Shown here: piece by piece, positions 1 to 8,413 of the stretch
Layout of the letters: the number at the start of each line of letters is the position of its first letter
How positions within the stretch are numbered: position 1 is the first letter of the stretch
NCBI RefSeq assembly: GCF_003955735.1
Contig: NZ_CP034464.1
Span: 4,278,001 to 4,342,000, forward strand
Source: Undibacterium parvum
GTDB taxonomy: Bacteria; Pseudomonadota; Gammaproteobacteria; Burkholderiales; Burkholderiaceae_D
Direction of reading: 5' to 3'
DNA length: 64,000 nt
Program-made: the position numbers and the translations under genes
Notes under the pieces: generated by a model
Databases searched by the model: none
Seen by the model: only the letters and a program-made list of their open reading frames with translations
What the model was told of the DNA's origin: nothing

Positions 1-964
1 TGTAGAGCAGCAGTTCGCCCAGTTTTTGGATACTACGGTAGTCACCAATATGGCTTTGCAGTACAAGTTGCAAGATGGCAGTCCATTCCAAATTGTCGGG
101 GCAGATGGGATCGCGCTATTTTCTGCTGCAGAATTATCGAGTCGGCAAACTCAGCAAATTATCATTGCCAAAAGTGGGTTTAAAGTCCCCGACGGCATGT
201 TCTTTGAAAAAGAAGTGTATAGCCGGCAAGACGTCATCGGCACTAATAAACTTTCTTTTCGCGCCATCTTGGCCGATGGTGATATACGGCTTGGCGATCA
301 ATGCTCGCTGATACGCTGGGTGCATAGCCAGCAAAGTATACAACTGGGACTAGGCGCAAAAATATACGGACGGATTTCAGCTGAAAAGAAAATTAATTTG
401 GGCGCAGACACACGTTTTGGTCGTATGCACGCACCGGTCATCTATTTTGGTGACGGCTCAGCGAGTGAAGCTCAGGGTTTGGCCACTAGTGTTGCGCTAG
501 AAATGGTACTAGAAAATAAGGCCGCCAAAAGTAAATTAAGCATGAGTAGCAAAATTCTCGATGATACGGCCAATCGCTGGCTGGCCAAGGGGGATTATAC
601 GGTCAGCAGAAATACTCAGCATCAAGGCAGTCTGGTGGCGCAAATGGATTTGCGGATAGAGGCACATTGCCATATTGTCGGTAGTCTTAAGAGTTCTGGT
701 GATTTGCATCTGGATGATTGCTGTGTGATTGAGGGCGCTGTGGTGGCTGAGGGCACTATTTACATAGGTCAGTCTTGCCGCATTAAAGGCCCAGTCATCG
801 GTGAGAAAACCGTGCATATAGGCACAGGCACGGTGATCGGGGCGGCTGCGCAACTCACCACGATCACGGCTCCCATAATACGTATTGCGTATGGCGTGAT
901 CGCTCACGGTGCGGTGTGGGCGCGCGAAATGGGTTATGTCGCTGCGCCCACCCTAAAAAAATAA
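1..964 (+). CDS. Beta-helical (bactofilin-like) surface/cytoskeletal protein, 5' partial
   Basis: The reading frame is open to the left edge of the window. A TTG sits at 26, but in-frame sense codons continue upstream of it, so the gene probably starts outside the window. The visible protein (about 320 residues) has many short repeated segments with glycine and hydrophobic spacing (for example residues near GDIRLGDQCSLI and GTIYIGQSCRIKGPVIG). This is typical of left-handed or bactofilin-like beta-helices ('polymer-forming' proteins). No catalytic motif is visible. The next gene begins 8 bases after its stop, and the following genes overlap one another, so it is probably part of the polysaccharide operon. 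It may help scaffold or localise that machinery. That role is inference; fold assignment is by pattern only. Confidence 0.6.
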   Translation, partial: VEQQFAQFLDTTVVTNMALQYKLQDGSPFQIVGADGIALFSAAELSSRQTQQIIIAKSGFKVPDGMFFEKEVYSRQDVIGTNKLSFRAILADGDIRLGDQCSLIRWVHSQQSIQLGLGAKIYGRISAEKKINLGADTRFGRMHAPVIYFGDGSASEAQGLATSVALEMVLENKAAKSKLSMSSKILDDTANRWLAKGDYTVSRNTQHQGSLVAQMDLRIEAHCHIVGSLKSSGDLHLDDCCVIEGAVVAEGTIYIGQSCRIKGPVIGEKTVHIGTGTVIGAAAQLTTITAPIIRIAYGVIAHGAVWAREMGYVAAPTLKK

Positions 965-972
965 ACAATACT

Positions 973-2010
973 ATGAAAATTATTCTCATGCTGCTTGCTA
1001 GCCTGCTCAGCGCCATCCCTGCGAGTGCACAGACGCGTTCGCTAGAGTTGAAAAACACTGGATACCAACTTGAAAACGGTGCAATAACTCTGGCTCATCA
1101 GGGCCAATTTATCGATCCATATTTTGCGATTCGTGCCTTATTGTCGGCCCATAGTGTAGGCATGGATATAGAACATGCTGCCCTCGCTTATATCGCTTGG
1201 CAATTGCCACGACAGGAGGCGAATGGCCTGTTTAAACGTTATTGCCTTGAACAAGAGTTAGCGCCGCAAGCCTCAGCTCCGCAAGACTCCGCCCAGCATG
1301 CCTTGCCAGAGTTGGCAGTATGGCGCGCTTGTGCCGATGCCGATGCGGATGATGCCCTGCTGGCGATGTGGATAGAGCTTTTGTATCTGATGGCGCCAAA
1401 TCAAGGCTTGCCGCCAGAGTGGAAGAAAAGTGTGCTGTCGGCACGTAGTCAGTTGGCTTTGATTTACGATAAAAGCCGCGGTATCTATGTGATCTCTCGT
1501 AGCAATAGAGTCGGCTTGTTGATGGATAACATAGAAATTTACGCCGCCTTGCGTAGCACAGCAGAGCAGCAAAAGCGCCTGGGCCTACATCAATTGGCGC
1601 AAAAATCTGCTTTGCAAGCCAAGCAGTTGGAGCTGGCAATACAAAAAGTATTTCGGCCTTCTCGGCAAGGTGATTTCCGCATTTCTACCCAAGCACCGGA
1701 AGCCAGTCGTTTTTACCCGGAGCAGGTAGGGCAAGTGTTCGCGCCCTTATTCGGTATGCGGGTAGGCCAGATGGATGCCAAAAAATCCGGACAGCACACG
1801 CTCAGTAAATGGTTGGGCGAGCATCAGGTGGCATGGTTGGCGCATGAAAAAGATCACTTTCCCTGGGGTTTGATCGCGCTCGCCGCAGAAAAAAATGAGG
1901 CGCAGGATACTGCCAGACTCTGGGTGGAACGGGCTTTGCCATTGCGCCATGGCGAACGCTGGAATGTCTTGGAAGAAGCTATTTTTCAAGCCTTAAGCGG
2001 GAATCAATGA
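973..2010 (+). CDS. Exported alpha-helical protein of the polysaccharide operon, unknown function
   Basis: I start at ATG 973 rather than an upstream frame extension because 973 gives a clean signal peptide (KIILMLLASLLSAIPASAQ, cleavage near residue 20). The mature part of about 325 residues is rich in amphipathic helices. It contains W/Y/F-rich stretches such as YPEQVGQVFAPLFGM and HFPWGLIALAAE that recall the helical barrels of glycoside hydrolases and lyases. I see no diagnostic catalytic pair, so I do not name an enzyme. The stop overlaps the start of the deacetylase-like gene (ATGA at 2007-2010), which implies translational coupling. A periplasmic role in processing or handling the polymer is inference. 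Confidence 0.6.
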   Translation: MKIILMLLASLLSAIPASAQTRSLELKNTGYQLENGAITLAHQGQFIDPYFAIRALLSAHSVGMDIEHAALAYIAWQLPRQEANGLFKRYCLEQELAPQASAPQDSAQHALPELAVWRACADADADDALLAMWIELLYLMAPNQGLPPEWKKSVLSARSQLALIYDKSRGIYVISRSNRVGLLMDNIEIYAALRSTAEQQKRLGLHQLAQKSALQAKQLELAIQKVFRPSRQGDFRISTQAPEASRFYPEQVGQVFAPLFGMRVGQMDAKKSGQHTLSKWLGEHQVAWLAHEKDHFPWGLIALAAEKNEAQDTARLWVERALPLRHGERWNVLEEAIFQALSGNQ

Positions 2011-3872
2011 TGGCAGCCGGATCTTTTTTGAATGCGCTCAAAGCCTTGGGCCTGATGTTGTTATTCGGCCTGAGCATCTGGCTGTATCAGGTCTGGCAGC
2101 GGCCCGCCACTGTGCCAGTCAAGGCGAGTATCGCCCTATTATTACCTGACGAAGTAAAGGCATCGGATGACTTGGTTGCGATTTGGATAGACGCTGCGCG
2201 CGAGGAGGGTATCTTGCTCGACGTGATACATACCTCAGAGTTTTTGCGTCCTTCTACACCCTGGAAAAAATTCCCGTATCAAGGCCTGATTTTACCGGAT
2301 AAGGTTGCGCCAAAAGCCAGCGCAGCACTGAGCCAAGGCCTGATTAATTTCACTGAAAATGGCGGGAAATTATTCTTGTCCTTTGATGCCGCCACCCAAA
2401 ACCAACAGGGCGCTTACTATCCGAATCGAGCACCGCTGTCCAAGCTGGTAGGGGTGGAGTATGCACTTTACGATCAATTGCACGACCGCACTATCACTTT
2501 GGGCAATGTGCTAGGTCAGACTGAAGATCTGCTGCGCCTGGGCGTGCCACCGGGTAAATTTATTCCTTATCTCAAGGCAACTGCGGATACGTCTTTGCAG
2601 CAACCTAAAGTAATCGCCGGTTATGAATACGGACCGCTTAGTTATTCTAGTTTCGTCACGCGTGGTGCCTACGCCGGTAAACGTCTGCTATCGAGTACCT
2701 CTGGTGATTTGGTGGCCGGATACCGCGAGGCTGGCCAGGGTGGGGTTTTATTCGTAAATCTGCCCTTAGGCTATCTCAAGGGGCAAACGGATGGCTTACT
2801 ATTGCATGGTTTTTTACAATATTTTGCTGCTGAAATTGTCGGTGTCCCTAGTCTGTCGGCAGTTCCGAATGGGCGTGGTGGCTTGATTTTTAACTGGCAT
2901 GTCGATTCAAATGCAGCGGTCTTACCTATAGAAAAAATTCAACAAATGGGGCTGTTGAAACAAGGCCCATTCTCTATACATTTTACAGCTGGGCCAGATA
3001 CCCGCGAAGAAGGCGATGGTCTGGGTTTAAATCTGAGTCAAAACAAGACCATGCAAGAGTGGGTAAAGGTATTTAAACAACGCGGTGATGCCTTAGGAAA
3101 TCATGGCGGTTGGATCCATGATTACTTTGGTTTAAATATCACTGACGAGAATGAGAGTAGCTTTTTACCGTTTTTAGAAAAGAACCATCAGTCTGTGAGT
3201 GCCGCCAATGGCTCACCGGTGCGCGAATACTCCGCGCCTTTGGGTGTGCAGCCGAAATGGGTGACTAATTGGTTAGAGTCGCAGGGTTTTGTTGCCTATT
3301 ATTTCACAGGTAATAGTGGTATGTCAGCCACCCGCAGCTACCGTGAAGGGCGATTGTTAAATCAGCATATCTGGTCATTTCCGGTACTCACGTTTGGTGA
3401 TGTCGCTTCCTTTGAAGAAGCCGCCAAGCACGATATTTCTGAAGCCGAGATGGCGGAGTGGTTGCTGGGATTTAGTGATTTCACGGCACGTAATGCGACT
3501 GTACGCATGTTTTACTCGCATCCTCCTGGTATTTTGCTCTACCCCAAAGCGGTCAAACAGTGGTTCGCCCGTACGCAAGCATTGCTCGATCAAGGTAGCT
3601 TCCAGTGGTACAGCATGACCCAAATCGCCGATTTTTTAAATCTGCGCGAGCGCACAATTTGGCATATACAACGCACCTCTGAGCGCGAGAGTTTAGTCGC
3701 CGATCATCCGGAAAATTTAAAGACCTTAACCTGGAAATTCCCCAAGTTAAGATACGCCAAGCCGGTGTTAGAGCAGGGGCAAGGCAGTATCCTTGAGCAT
3801 GCTGACGAATGGTATTTCGTGGCCGGTGAGGGGCGCCATATTACGCTTTTATTAAAGAGGAAAACTTCATGA
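2007..3872 (+). CDS. Membrane-anchored polysaccharide deacetylase-like protein
   Basis: A 621-residue protein with an N-terminal membrane anchor (about residues 10-28, LGLMLLFGLSIWLYQVW). The first half resembles a class-I amidotransferase/ThuA-like fold (GGKLFLSFDAA; GGVLFVNLPLGYL). The second half resembles a divergent NodB/CE4 deacetylase: FNWHVDSN supplies D300, and NHGGWIHDYF supplies H366 and H371, matching the Asp-His-His metal triad, although there are four rather than three residues between the histidines. It would act in the periplasm on N-acetylated sugar polymers. It overlaps both neighbours by 4 bases, between the exported helical protein and UDP-GlcNAc epimerase, which supports a role in amino-sugar polysaccharide export. 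Enzyme activity is inferred from motifs. Confidence 0.65.
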   Translation: MMAAGSFLNALKALGLMLLFGLSIWLYQVWQRPATVPVKASIALLLPDEVKASDDLVAIWIDAAREEGILLDVIHTSEFLRPSTPWKKFPYQGLILPDKVAPKASAALSQGLINFTENGGKLFLSFDAATQNQQGAYYPNRAPLSKLVGVEYALYDQLHDRTITLGNVLGQTEDLLRLGVPPGKFIPYLKATADTSLQQPKVIAGYEYGPLSYSSFVTRGAYAGKRLLSSTSGDLVAGYREAGQGGVLFVNLPLGYLKGQTDGLLLHGFLQYFAAEIVGVPSLSAVPNGRGGLIFNWHVDSNAAVLPIEKIQQMGLLKQGPFSIHFTAGPDTREEGDGLGLNLSQNKTMQEWVKVFKQRGDALGNHGGWIHDYFGLNITDENESSFLPFLEKNHQSVSAANGSPVREYSAPLGVQPKWVTNWLESQGFVAYYFTGNSGMSATRSYREGRLLNQHIWSFPVLTFGDVASFEEAAKHDISEAEMAEWLLGFSDFTARNATVRMFYSHPPGILLYPKAVKQWFARTQALLDQGSFQWYSMTQIADFLNLRERTIWHIQRTSERESLVADHPENLKTLTWKFPKLRYAKPVLEQGQGSILEHADEWYFVAGEGRHITLLLKRKTS

Positions 3873-5029
3873 TTCATCAGAAAATTTTATTGTGCATGGG
3901 TACGCGTCCAGAGATTATTAAGATGGCGCCGATTTATCATGAACTGAAAGCCTGCAATATAGAAACCCTGCTGCTGCATACCGGTCAGCATCAAGACATG
4001 GCCGATCCTATGTATGGATTTTTTAAAATCGTGCCCGATTTTAGTCTGCACTTACCACGTACTTCGGATAAATTATTTCATTTGTCGGCTCTTTTGCTGG
4101 AACAAATTGGCCGTGCTTTGCTGGAAATACAACCCACCGTCGTGCTGGTGCATGGTGATACTTCTAGCGCCGCGATGGCTGCTTTGGCAGCGTTTTATCA
4201 GCAAATTCCAGTCGGTCATGTTGAGGCTGGTCTGCGTTCACATCAAGATTACGATCCCTTCCCTGAAGAAAAAAATCGAGAAATGATAGGGCGTTTAGCG
4301 CGCTGGCATTTCGCGCCTACTGAGCAAGCTAAGCATAATTTGATGCTAGAAAATATTCCTGAAAGTCGCATCCATAAAGTCGGCAACACCATCGTCGATG
4401 CGGTGCGTCTGAGTGATACGCAATTTAAGGAATCGGTAGAACAAGGCAGTGAATTAGAGCATGGCGCCTTGAAGACTCTGGCTGCGCAATCCCTGAATCG
4501 GCGTTTGATCCTGGTGACAGCGCATCGCCGTGAGAATCTAGGCGCACCGCTACTATCGATTGCCGCTTCGGTACGTGAGCTACTACAGAGTGAGGAAGAT
4601 ATCGTGGTAGTGTGGCCAGTTCATAGCAATCCCAAAGTGCGTGACACTGTGCATGAAGTATTGAAAGATTTAGCACCGCAACACGCCAAACGCCTGTATT
4701 TGACTAAGCCGCTGAGCTATCCAAGTTTGGTGAAACTACTCAAACAAGCCTGGCTAGTGCTGACCGACTCGGGTGGCATACAAGAAGAATCTGCCTGCAT
4801 GCAGTTACCAGTGATGATCTTGCGCGAAACTACCGAACGCCCTGAGTTAATCGAGTCAGGTGGCGGCATTTTGATAGGCACCGAACAAGAGGTGATCGTC
4901 AATCAAGTACGGCGACTGCTGCATGATAGCTCGGCGCATAGCGCTATGTGTGGCGCTAAGAATCCATTTGGTGACGGTTTCGCTGCCGCCCGCATACGCG
5001 ACATACTCGCGCTGAATAAACATGCATAA
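3869..5029 (+). CDS. wecB: UDP-N-acetylglucosamine 2-epimerase (non-hydrolysing)
   Basis: A 386-residue cytosolic enzyme that interconverts UDP-GlcNAc and UDP-ManNAc, feeding ManNAc into surface polysaccharides. Family hallmarks are visible in order: GTRPEIIKMAP near the N-terminus, HTGQHQDM, VHGDTSSA, HVEAGLRS (E119), THRRENLG-type segment (AHRRENLG) and TDSGGIQEE (D300 onward). Length is normal for the family (370-390). The start overlaps the deacetylase stop as ATGA, and the stop overlaps the YaiO-like gene by 8 bases, so it is embedded in the operon. Its presence suggests that the polymer contains ManNAc, ManNAcA or a derived sugar. No UDP-ManNAc dehydrogenase is in the window. Confidence 0.93.
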   Translation: MIHQKILLCMGTRPEIIKMAPIYHELKACNIETLLLHTGQHQDMADPMYGFFKIVPDFSLHLPRTSDKLFHLSALLLEQIGRALLEIQPTVVLVHGDTSSAAMAALAAFYQQIPVGHVEAGLRSHQDYDPFPEEKNREMIGRLARWHFAPTEQAKHNLMLENIPESRIHKVGNTIVDAVRLSDTQFKESVEQGSELEHGALKTLAAQSLNRRLILVTAHRRENLGAPLLSIAASVRELLQSEEDIVVVWPVHSNPKVRDTVHEVLKDLAPQHAKRLYLTKPLSYPSLVKLLKQAWLVLTDSGGIQEESACMQLPVMILRETTERPELIESGGGILIGTEQEVIVNQVRRLLHDSSAHSAMCGAKNPFGDGFAAARIRDILALNKHA

Positions 5030-5957
5030 GTCTGTTTTTGCCAGCCTCGTACTGCTGTTGGCGCATGCCCCGATTCAGGCCGAAGAACGGCTTGCTTTGT
5101 CGCTAAAAATGAGTCCGCAAGTTGCGGCAGAGGTAGTCGCTAGTGAAGTCGTCGAAATAGCCGAGTCAGAGCAGCCAGAGCAGCCAGTAGCGGAGCCAGT
5201 TGCGCCGGAAGAGTTGGCAGCCGCAGTTGCGCCTCTAGCGGTATTTCGAATGAGTGGCTACCTGGAATTAGGGGTGATGCAACATCAGTTGACCCAAAAT
5301 TATCCAAATTGGAATGGTCAATTTGTGCGTGGTTTTCTACGCTCTGCAGTCGATACTGCCTGGCAATTGGAGATACTCGCTTCTAGCCAATTTGGTGACA
5401 GTGGAACTTTGCTGGTCTTAGGAAATACCTACGATATCAATGAAAATTGGTATACCACGAATAGCATCGCCAGCAGTCGTGGCGGATTTTTTTTGTCGCA
5501 GTTGAAACTCGATAGTGCGATCAACCGTATCTGGTTGGATGGCAAAAATCTAGTCACTAGCGTGGCGCTTGGTGTGGTTCAGGCAAAAGATGAACATCGC
5601 GATTTAAGCGTGATGCTCTCTGGGGCTTACCACTTCAGTGAGCCATGGGTGCTAGAGGGCGGCATACGCTTTAATCAAAGTAACCCCGGTGGGGTCGCGT
5701 CTACCGGTAAGTACGCCGCACTTACTTACGGACGAGATCAGGAAAGCATAGTCTCCTTACGTTACGGTTTCGGCACCGAAGCCTATCAAACCCTGGGGAC
5801 CAATGTGCAAATTTCTAATTTCGCGAGTGACGTGTATACCCTGACATGGCGCAAATGGTTGCGTCCAAAGCAAGGGGTGCAGTTGCGTCTGGAAGCCTAT
5901 AAAAATCCCAACTACAGTCGCAATGGCGTAGAAGTATCTGTGTTTCAGGAGTTTTAA
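5022..5957 (+). CDS. YaiO-like outer-membrane beta-barrel protein
   Basis: A 311-residue protein with a signal peptide (residues about 1-20, FASLVLLLAHAPIQAEE), then an acidic, Glu/Ala/Val/Pro-rich linker (about 30-70). A C-terminal domain of alternating aromatic and polar beta strands ends in Phe (VSVFQEF), the usual C-terminal signature of outer-membrane barrels. Segments such as YLELGVMQHQLTQNYPNWNG and TLTWRKWLRPKQGVQLRLEA match my recollection of the YaiO family, often found next to polysaccharide synthesis genes. It overlaps the epimerase by 8 bases and the membrane-protein gene by 1 base. It is probably the outer-membrane part of the export or modification system; whether it forms an export channel is not shown. 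Confidence 0.75.
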   Translation: MHKSVFASLVLLLAHAPIQAEERLALSLKMSPQVAAEVVASEVVEIAESEQPEQPVAEPVAPEELAAAVAPLAVFRMSGYLELGVMQHQLTQNYPNWNGQFVRGFLRSAVDTAWQLEILASSQFGDSGTLLVLGNTYDINENWYTTNSIASSRGGFFLSQLKLDSAINRIWLDGKNLVTSVALGVVQAKDEHRDLSVMLSGAYHFSEPWVLEGGIRFNQSNPGGVASTGKYAALTYGRDQESIVSLRYGFGTEAYQTLGTNVQISNFASDVYTLTWRKWLRPKQGVQLRLEAYKNPNYSRNGVEVSVFQEF

Positions 5958-6766
5958 TGGACGCCTATAAGTTACTCCAAAATAAAATTCAAGACCTGCG
6001 TTTCCGCGGTTTTGGTGGCACATCGATACAAATGCATAGGGCGATATTTTCTATTCGCCTGCAAAAATCAAATCTTATTTTGGCCTTGCTGTTGCCATTG
6101 TTTTTTAATTTTTTGGTGTTTGCTTCCTTAGATCTTATTCTCCAGAGTTGGCATGCGCTGTTTGATTTTTGGCTAAGGCAGATCGCGCCTCATCATCAGG
6201 TTCTGGAATATCCTATCGATTTGGGGCGCTATTTATTGGCAATGCCTTTCCCTGATTTCTCAGCCGGGGCACCGAGTAGTTTTAATTGGTGGCTTAGCCT
6301 GATCGTAAGTGCTTTGATTTTTTTGTTGACCTATTTTATTCCGCCCGATCGATTTTTACCGCTCACTTATATACTGCGCGCTTGCCTGTTAATTCAATCC
6401 ACGGCGCTCGCCTATTTCTATTTTTCCCCAAGTACTTTTCCTTATGATTTACCCAGTTATTTGGGCAATGGTCTGGTGATGGGGCTATTCTTTTTATTTT
6501 TGATACCCTGGATTTTAGGCTTCACTTACTATGTGTTTAATTTCCATATTTTGCAAAAAATTGCACTCACTTTAATCATTCTAGGATATTTTTTACTGGC
6601 CTTTCCTATGCAGTACCTGTTTCATGGCTATCTCTTAAGCGAACTCTCTTTGCTGTATTTGCCGCTGGCCTATCTGGTCTTGGGTGGATTTTTAGATGTC
6701 ATGATGTTTGTTGCCTTTTATTCCTGGGGCATGAGCTGGCGCTGGGGTGAGCTGGACGGTAATTAG
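5957..6766 (+). CDS. Multipass inner-membrane protein of the polysaccharide operon
   Basis: A 269-residue very hydrophobic protein with about six membrane segments (for example LILALLLPLFFNFLVFASL, WWLSLIVSALIFLLTYFI, LGNGLVMGLFFLFLIPWILG, IALTLIILGYFLLAFPM, LLYLPLAYLVLGGFLDVMMF). The N-terminal 35 residues are basic and probably cytosolic. I recognise no family or catalytic motif. The start overlaps the YaiO-like stop by one base (TAATGG), which makes it the last gene of the operon. A short AAAGCA/TGCTTT hairpin about 50 bases downstream may help end transcription. A part in polymer assembly or export is inferred only from position. Confidence 0.6.
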   Translation: MDAYKLLQNKIQDLRFRGFGGTSIQMHRAIFSIRLQKSNLILALLLPLFFNFLVFASLDLILQSWHALFDFWLRQIAPHHQVLEYPIDLGRYLLAMPFPDFSAGAPSSFNWWLSLIVSALIFLLTYFIPPDRFLPLTYILRACLLIQSTALAYFYFSPSTFPYDLPSYLGNGLVMGLFFLFLIPWILGFTYYVFNFHILQKIALTLIILGYFLLAFPMQYLFHGYLLSELSLLYLPLAYLVLGGFLDVMMFVAFYSWGMSWRWGELDGN

Positions 6767-6904
6767 TGCTGTTGATACAGAAGTTGAATTGAACAGCAAG
6801 TCCGGGCATCGCGCTAAAGCATGTGCTTTCTTTAATGTGTATCAATTTTATCCGCAAGCTCATAAATTATAATTAACAAAACTTTCTCAAAGACGGGTGA
6901 TCGC

Positions 6905-7438
6905 ATGCAAAAAAATTCTTATCACACAGTCTCAAAGTCTCTGCATTGGATCATGTTTGTCCTGATCGCCTTGGCCTTGGCGATGATAGAAGTGCGGGAG
7001 GATATACCTAAAGGTACGCCGCTGCGCGATAGCTTAAAAATCTGGCATATGCTGGTGGGCCAGCTGGTATTGTTGTTTGTCATCGTCCGGGTTGTGGCGC
7101 GATTGAGTTTTAGAGCACCGCCTGCTATTCCCGGGCCACGCTGGCAAACGGCCAGCGCGCATGCGGTGCATGGCTTGCTGTATCTGTTGATGTTTGCCCT
7201 GCCGATGAGCGGCGTGGTGTTTTATCAGGCCGCCGGCAAGGAAGTAGAGTTTTTGGGCTGGATCTTGCCGCACCTGGTAGCACCCGATCCTGCGTTAAAA
7301 GGCAATATCAAAGAAATCCATGAAACCATGGGTAATGTGATTTACTTCCTGGTCGGTATTCATGTGCTGGGCGCTTTATACCATCACTTTATCGTCAAGG
7401 ACGACACACTGAAACGGATGTTGCCCGGCAAGAATTAG
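6905..7438 (+). CDS. Cytochrome b561 family protein
   Basis: A 177-residue inner-membrane di-haem b protein of the bacterial b561 (CybB) type, which moves electrons between the quinone pool and periplasmic acceptors such as superoxide. Four membrane helices are visible. Candidate haem-ligand histidines lie in helix 1 (SKSLHWIMF), helix 2 (IWHMLVGQ), helix 3 (SAHAVHGLLY) and helix 4 (YFLVGIHVLGALYHHF). Length is typical (about 175-185). ATG 6905 follows GGGTGATC, a modest ribosome-binding site. A TATAAT-like hexamer lies in the AT-rich stretch 30-40 bases upstream. It stands alone, after the polysaccharide operon. Confidence 0.9.
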   Translation: MQKNSYHTVSKSLHWIMFVLIALALAMIEVREDIPKGTPLRDSLKIWHMLVGQLVLLFVIVRVVARLSFRAPPAIPGPRWQTASAHAVHGLLYLLMFALPMSGVVFYQAAGKEVEFLGWILPHLVAPDPALKGNIKEIHETMGNVIYFLVGIHVLGALYHHFIVKDDTLKRMLPGKN

Positions 7439-7456
7439 GCGAGTGGGCCTAATGGA

Positions 7457-7484
7457 GGGGGCTTTGAATAAATTGAGAGCCCCC
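7457..7484 (+). terminator. GC-rich hairpin after cytochrome b561
   Basis: GGGGGCT at 7457-7463 pairs with AGCCCCC at 7478-7484 across a 14-base AT-rich loop, 18 bases after the b561 stop. There is no U-tract, so termination is uncertain. The REP-like palindrome follows directly. Confidence 0.45.
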
Positions 7485-7559
7485 CCGCCAGCGCGCATAT
7501 TCCATGCGCTTCTTCAAGCATACCGGCCTGTAGCCCGCATGGGATATGCGCGCTGGCGG
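7485..7559. repeat. REP-like palindromic repeat, copy A
   Basis: Two 24-base arms (7485-7508 and 7536-7559) are reverse complements with a single mismatch, separated by 27 bases. The core is CGCATGGGATATGCGC. The same core recurs around 12616, 15753, 21387, 31271 and 34125, so this is a dispersed intergenic family. It lies between convergent genes (b561 and the PNPOx-like gene) and could act as a bidirectional terminator or mRNA stabiliser. Confidence 0.8.
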
Positions 7560-7614
7560 CATGCCAATTTGTATCTGCCTGCGGCGTAGGTTTTGCCGCG
7601 CATCCCACTCTCAA

Positions 7615-8319
7615 TTATGCTAACTGGCTGCCCTTGCTCCAGTTACTGACGTAGTCGGGTGCCGGGATGTTCATGGCTGGGTCGGGTAGCGCTGGCATCC
7701 GTGTTTCTACCAGCGGTAAGATGCCGGCCCAGATGGGGATATCCATGTCCTCTGCGTCGTCGACGACGTTGCCGCTGCGGGTTTTGGCGGCGGCCTCGTC
7801 TAGCGAGATGCGCATCACCGTGGTGGCGGCGAATTCCTTGTCGTTGCCGGGGCGGGCTTCCAGTTTGCGGCCGGGCATGATTCTGTCCATCAGGGCATCC
7901 ATGGCGGCGCGCTTGTCGACGTCGGCCTCCACGCGCTCAAATTGCCCATAGATGACCGCCGAGCGGTAGTTCATGCTGTGATTAAAGGCCGAGCGCGCCA
8001 ATACTAAGCCGTCTAGCAAAGTAATGCCTACGCAAGCCTGGGTGCCGCAGGCGAGTAATTTCAGCAGGCGGCCACCGTTGGAACCATGAATGTACAGGTA
8101 TTCGCCGGTGCGCCAGCAAGCGGTCGGGATGCAATGGCTGCCGTTGTCGTCATGAAAGGCGATGTGGCACAGATAGGCGGCATCGATGATGGCATGCAAA
8201 GTGCTACGTTGGTAATCGGCCTGTGCCGGCAGACGGCGTACCCGGCTGCGTTCGCTGGGCGCGCTGGCGCTCTGCTTGGCCGTTGTGCTGTGGTCGATAG
8301 GCGTGCTGCTAGTAGTCAT
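7615..8319 (-). CDS. Pyridoxamine 5'-phosphate oxidase family (FMN-binding) protein
   Basis: A 234-residue protein with the split-barrel flavin-binding fold of the PNPOx-like superfamily. Characteristic stretches are DAAYLCHIAF, EYLYIHGSNGG, ACVGITLLDGLVLARSAF and NYRSAVIYGQFERV. I chose ATG 8319 (MTTSSTPIDH) because the upstream extension runs into the divergent promoter region and is not conserved-looking. It is transcribed away from a MocR-type regulator, a very common pairing in which the PLP-dependent regulator controls a vitamin B6 or flavin enzyme. The exact substrate is unknown. Catalytic PNPOx itself is a different, more conserved branch, so I give no gene symbol. Confidence 0.85.
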   Translation of the reverse strand: MTTSSTPIDHSTTAKQSASAPSERSRVRRLPAQADYQRSTLHAIIDAAYLCHIAFHDDNGSHCIPTACWRTGEYLYIHGSNGGRLLKLLACGTQACVGITLLDGLVLARSAFNHSMNYRSAVIYGQFERVEADVDKRAAMDALMDRIMPGRKLEARPGNDKEFAATTVMRISLDEAAAKTRSGNVVDDAEDMDIPIWAGILPLVETRMPALPDPAMNIPAPDYVSNWSKGSQLA

Positions 8320-8367
8320 GGGATATTTTTGTAAGTGGTGAATTAAACTGCAATATAATCGATTGCT

Positions 8368-8385
8368 GGATCTTAAAAAAGATCC
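8368..8385. promoter_or_regulatory. Perfect palindrome in divergent PNPOx/MocR promoter region
   Basis: GGATCTT-AAAA-AAGATCC is a perfect 7+4+7 inverted repeat within the 94-base divergent intergenic region. A TATAAT hexamer lies just to its left at 8354-8359. It is a plausible binding site for the adjacent MocR-type protein, which would then regulate itself and the PNPOx-like gene. The site is seen; the regulator assignment is inferred. Confidence 0.5.
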
Positions 8386-8413
8386 AAGACCACATAAAAA
8401 AATAGAGCCACGC

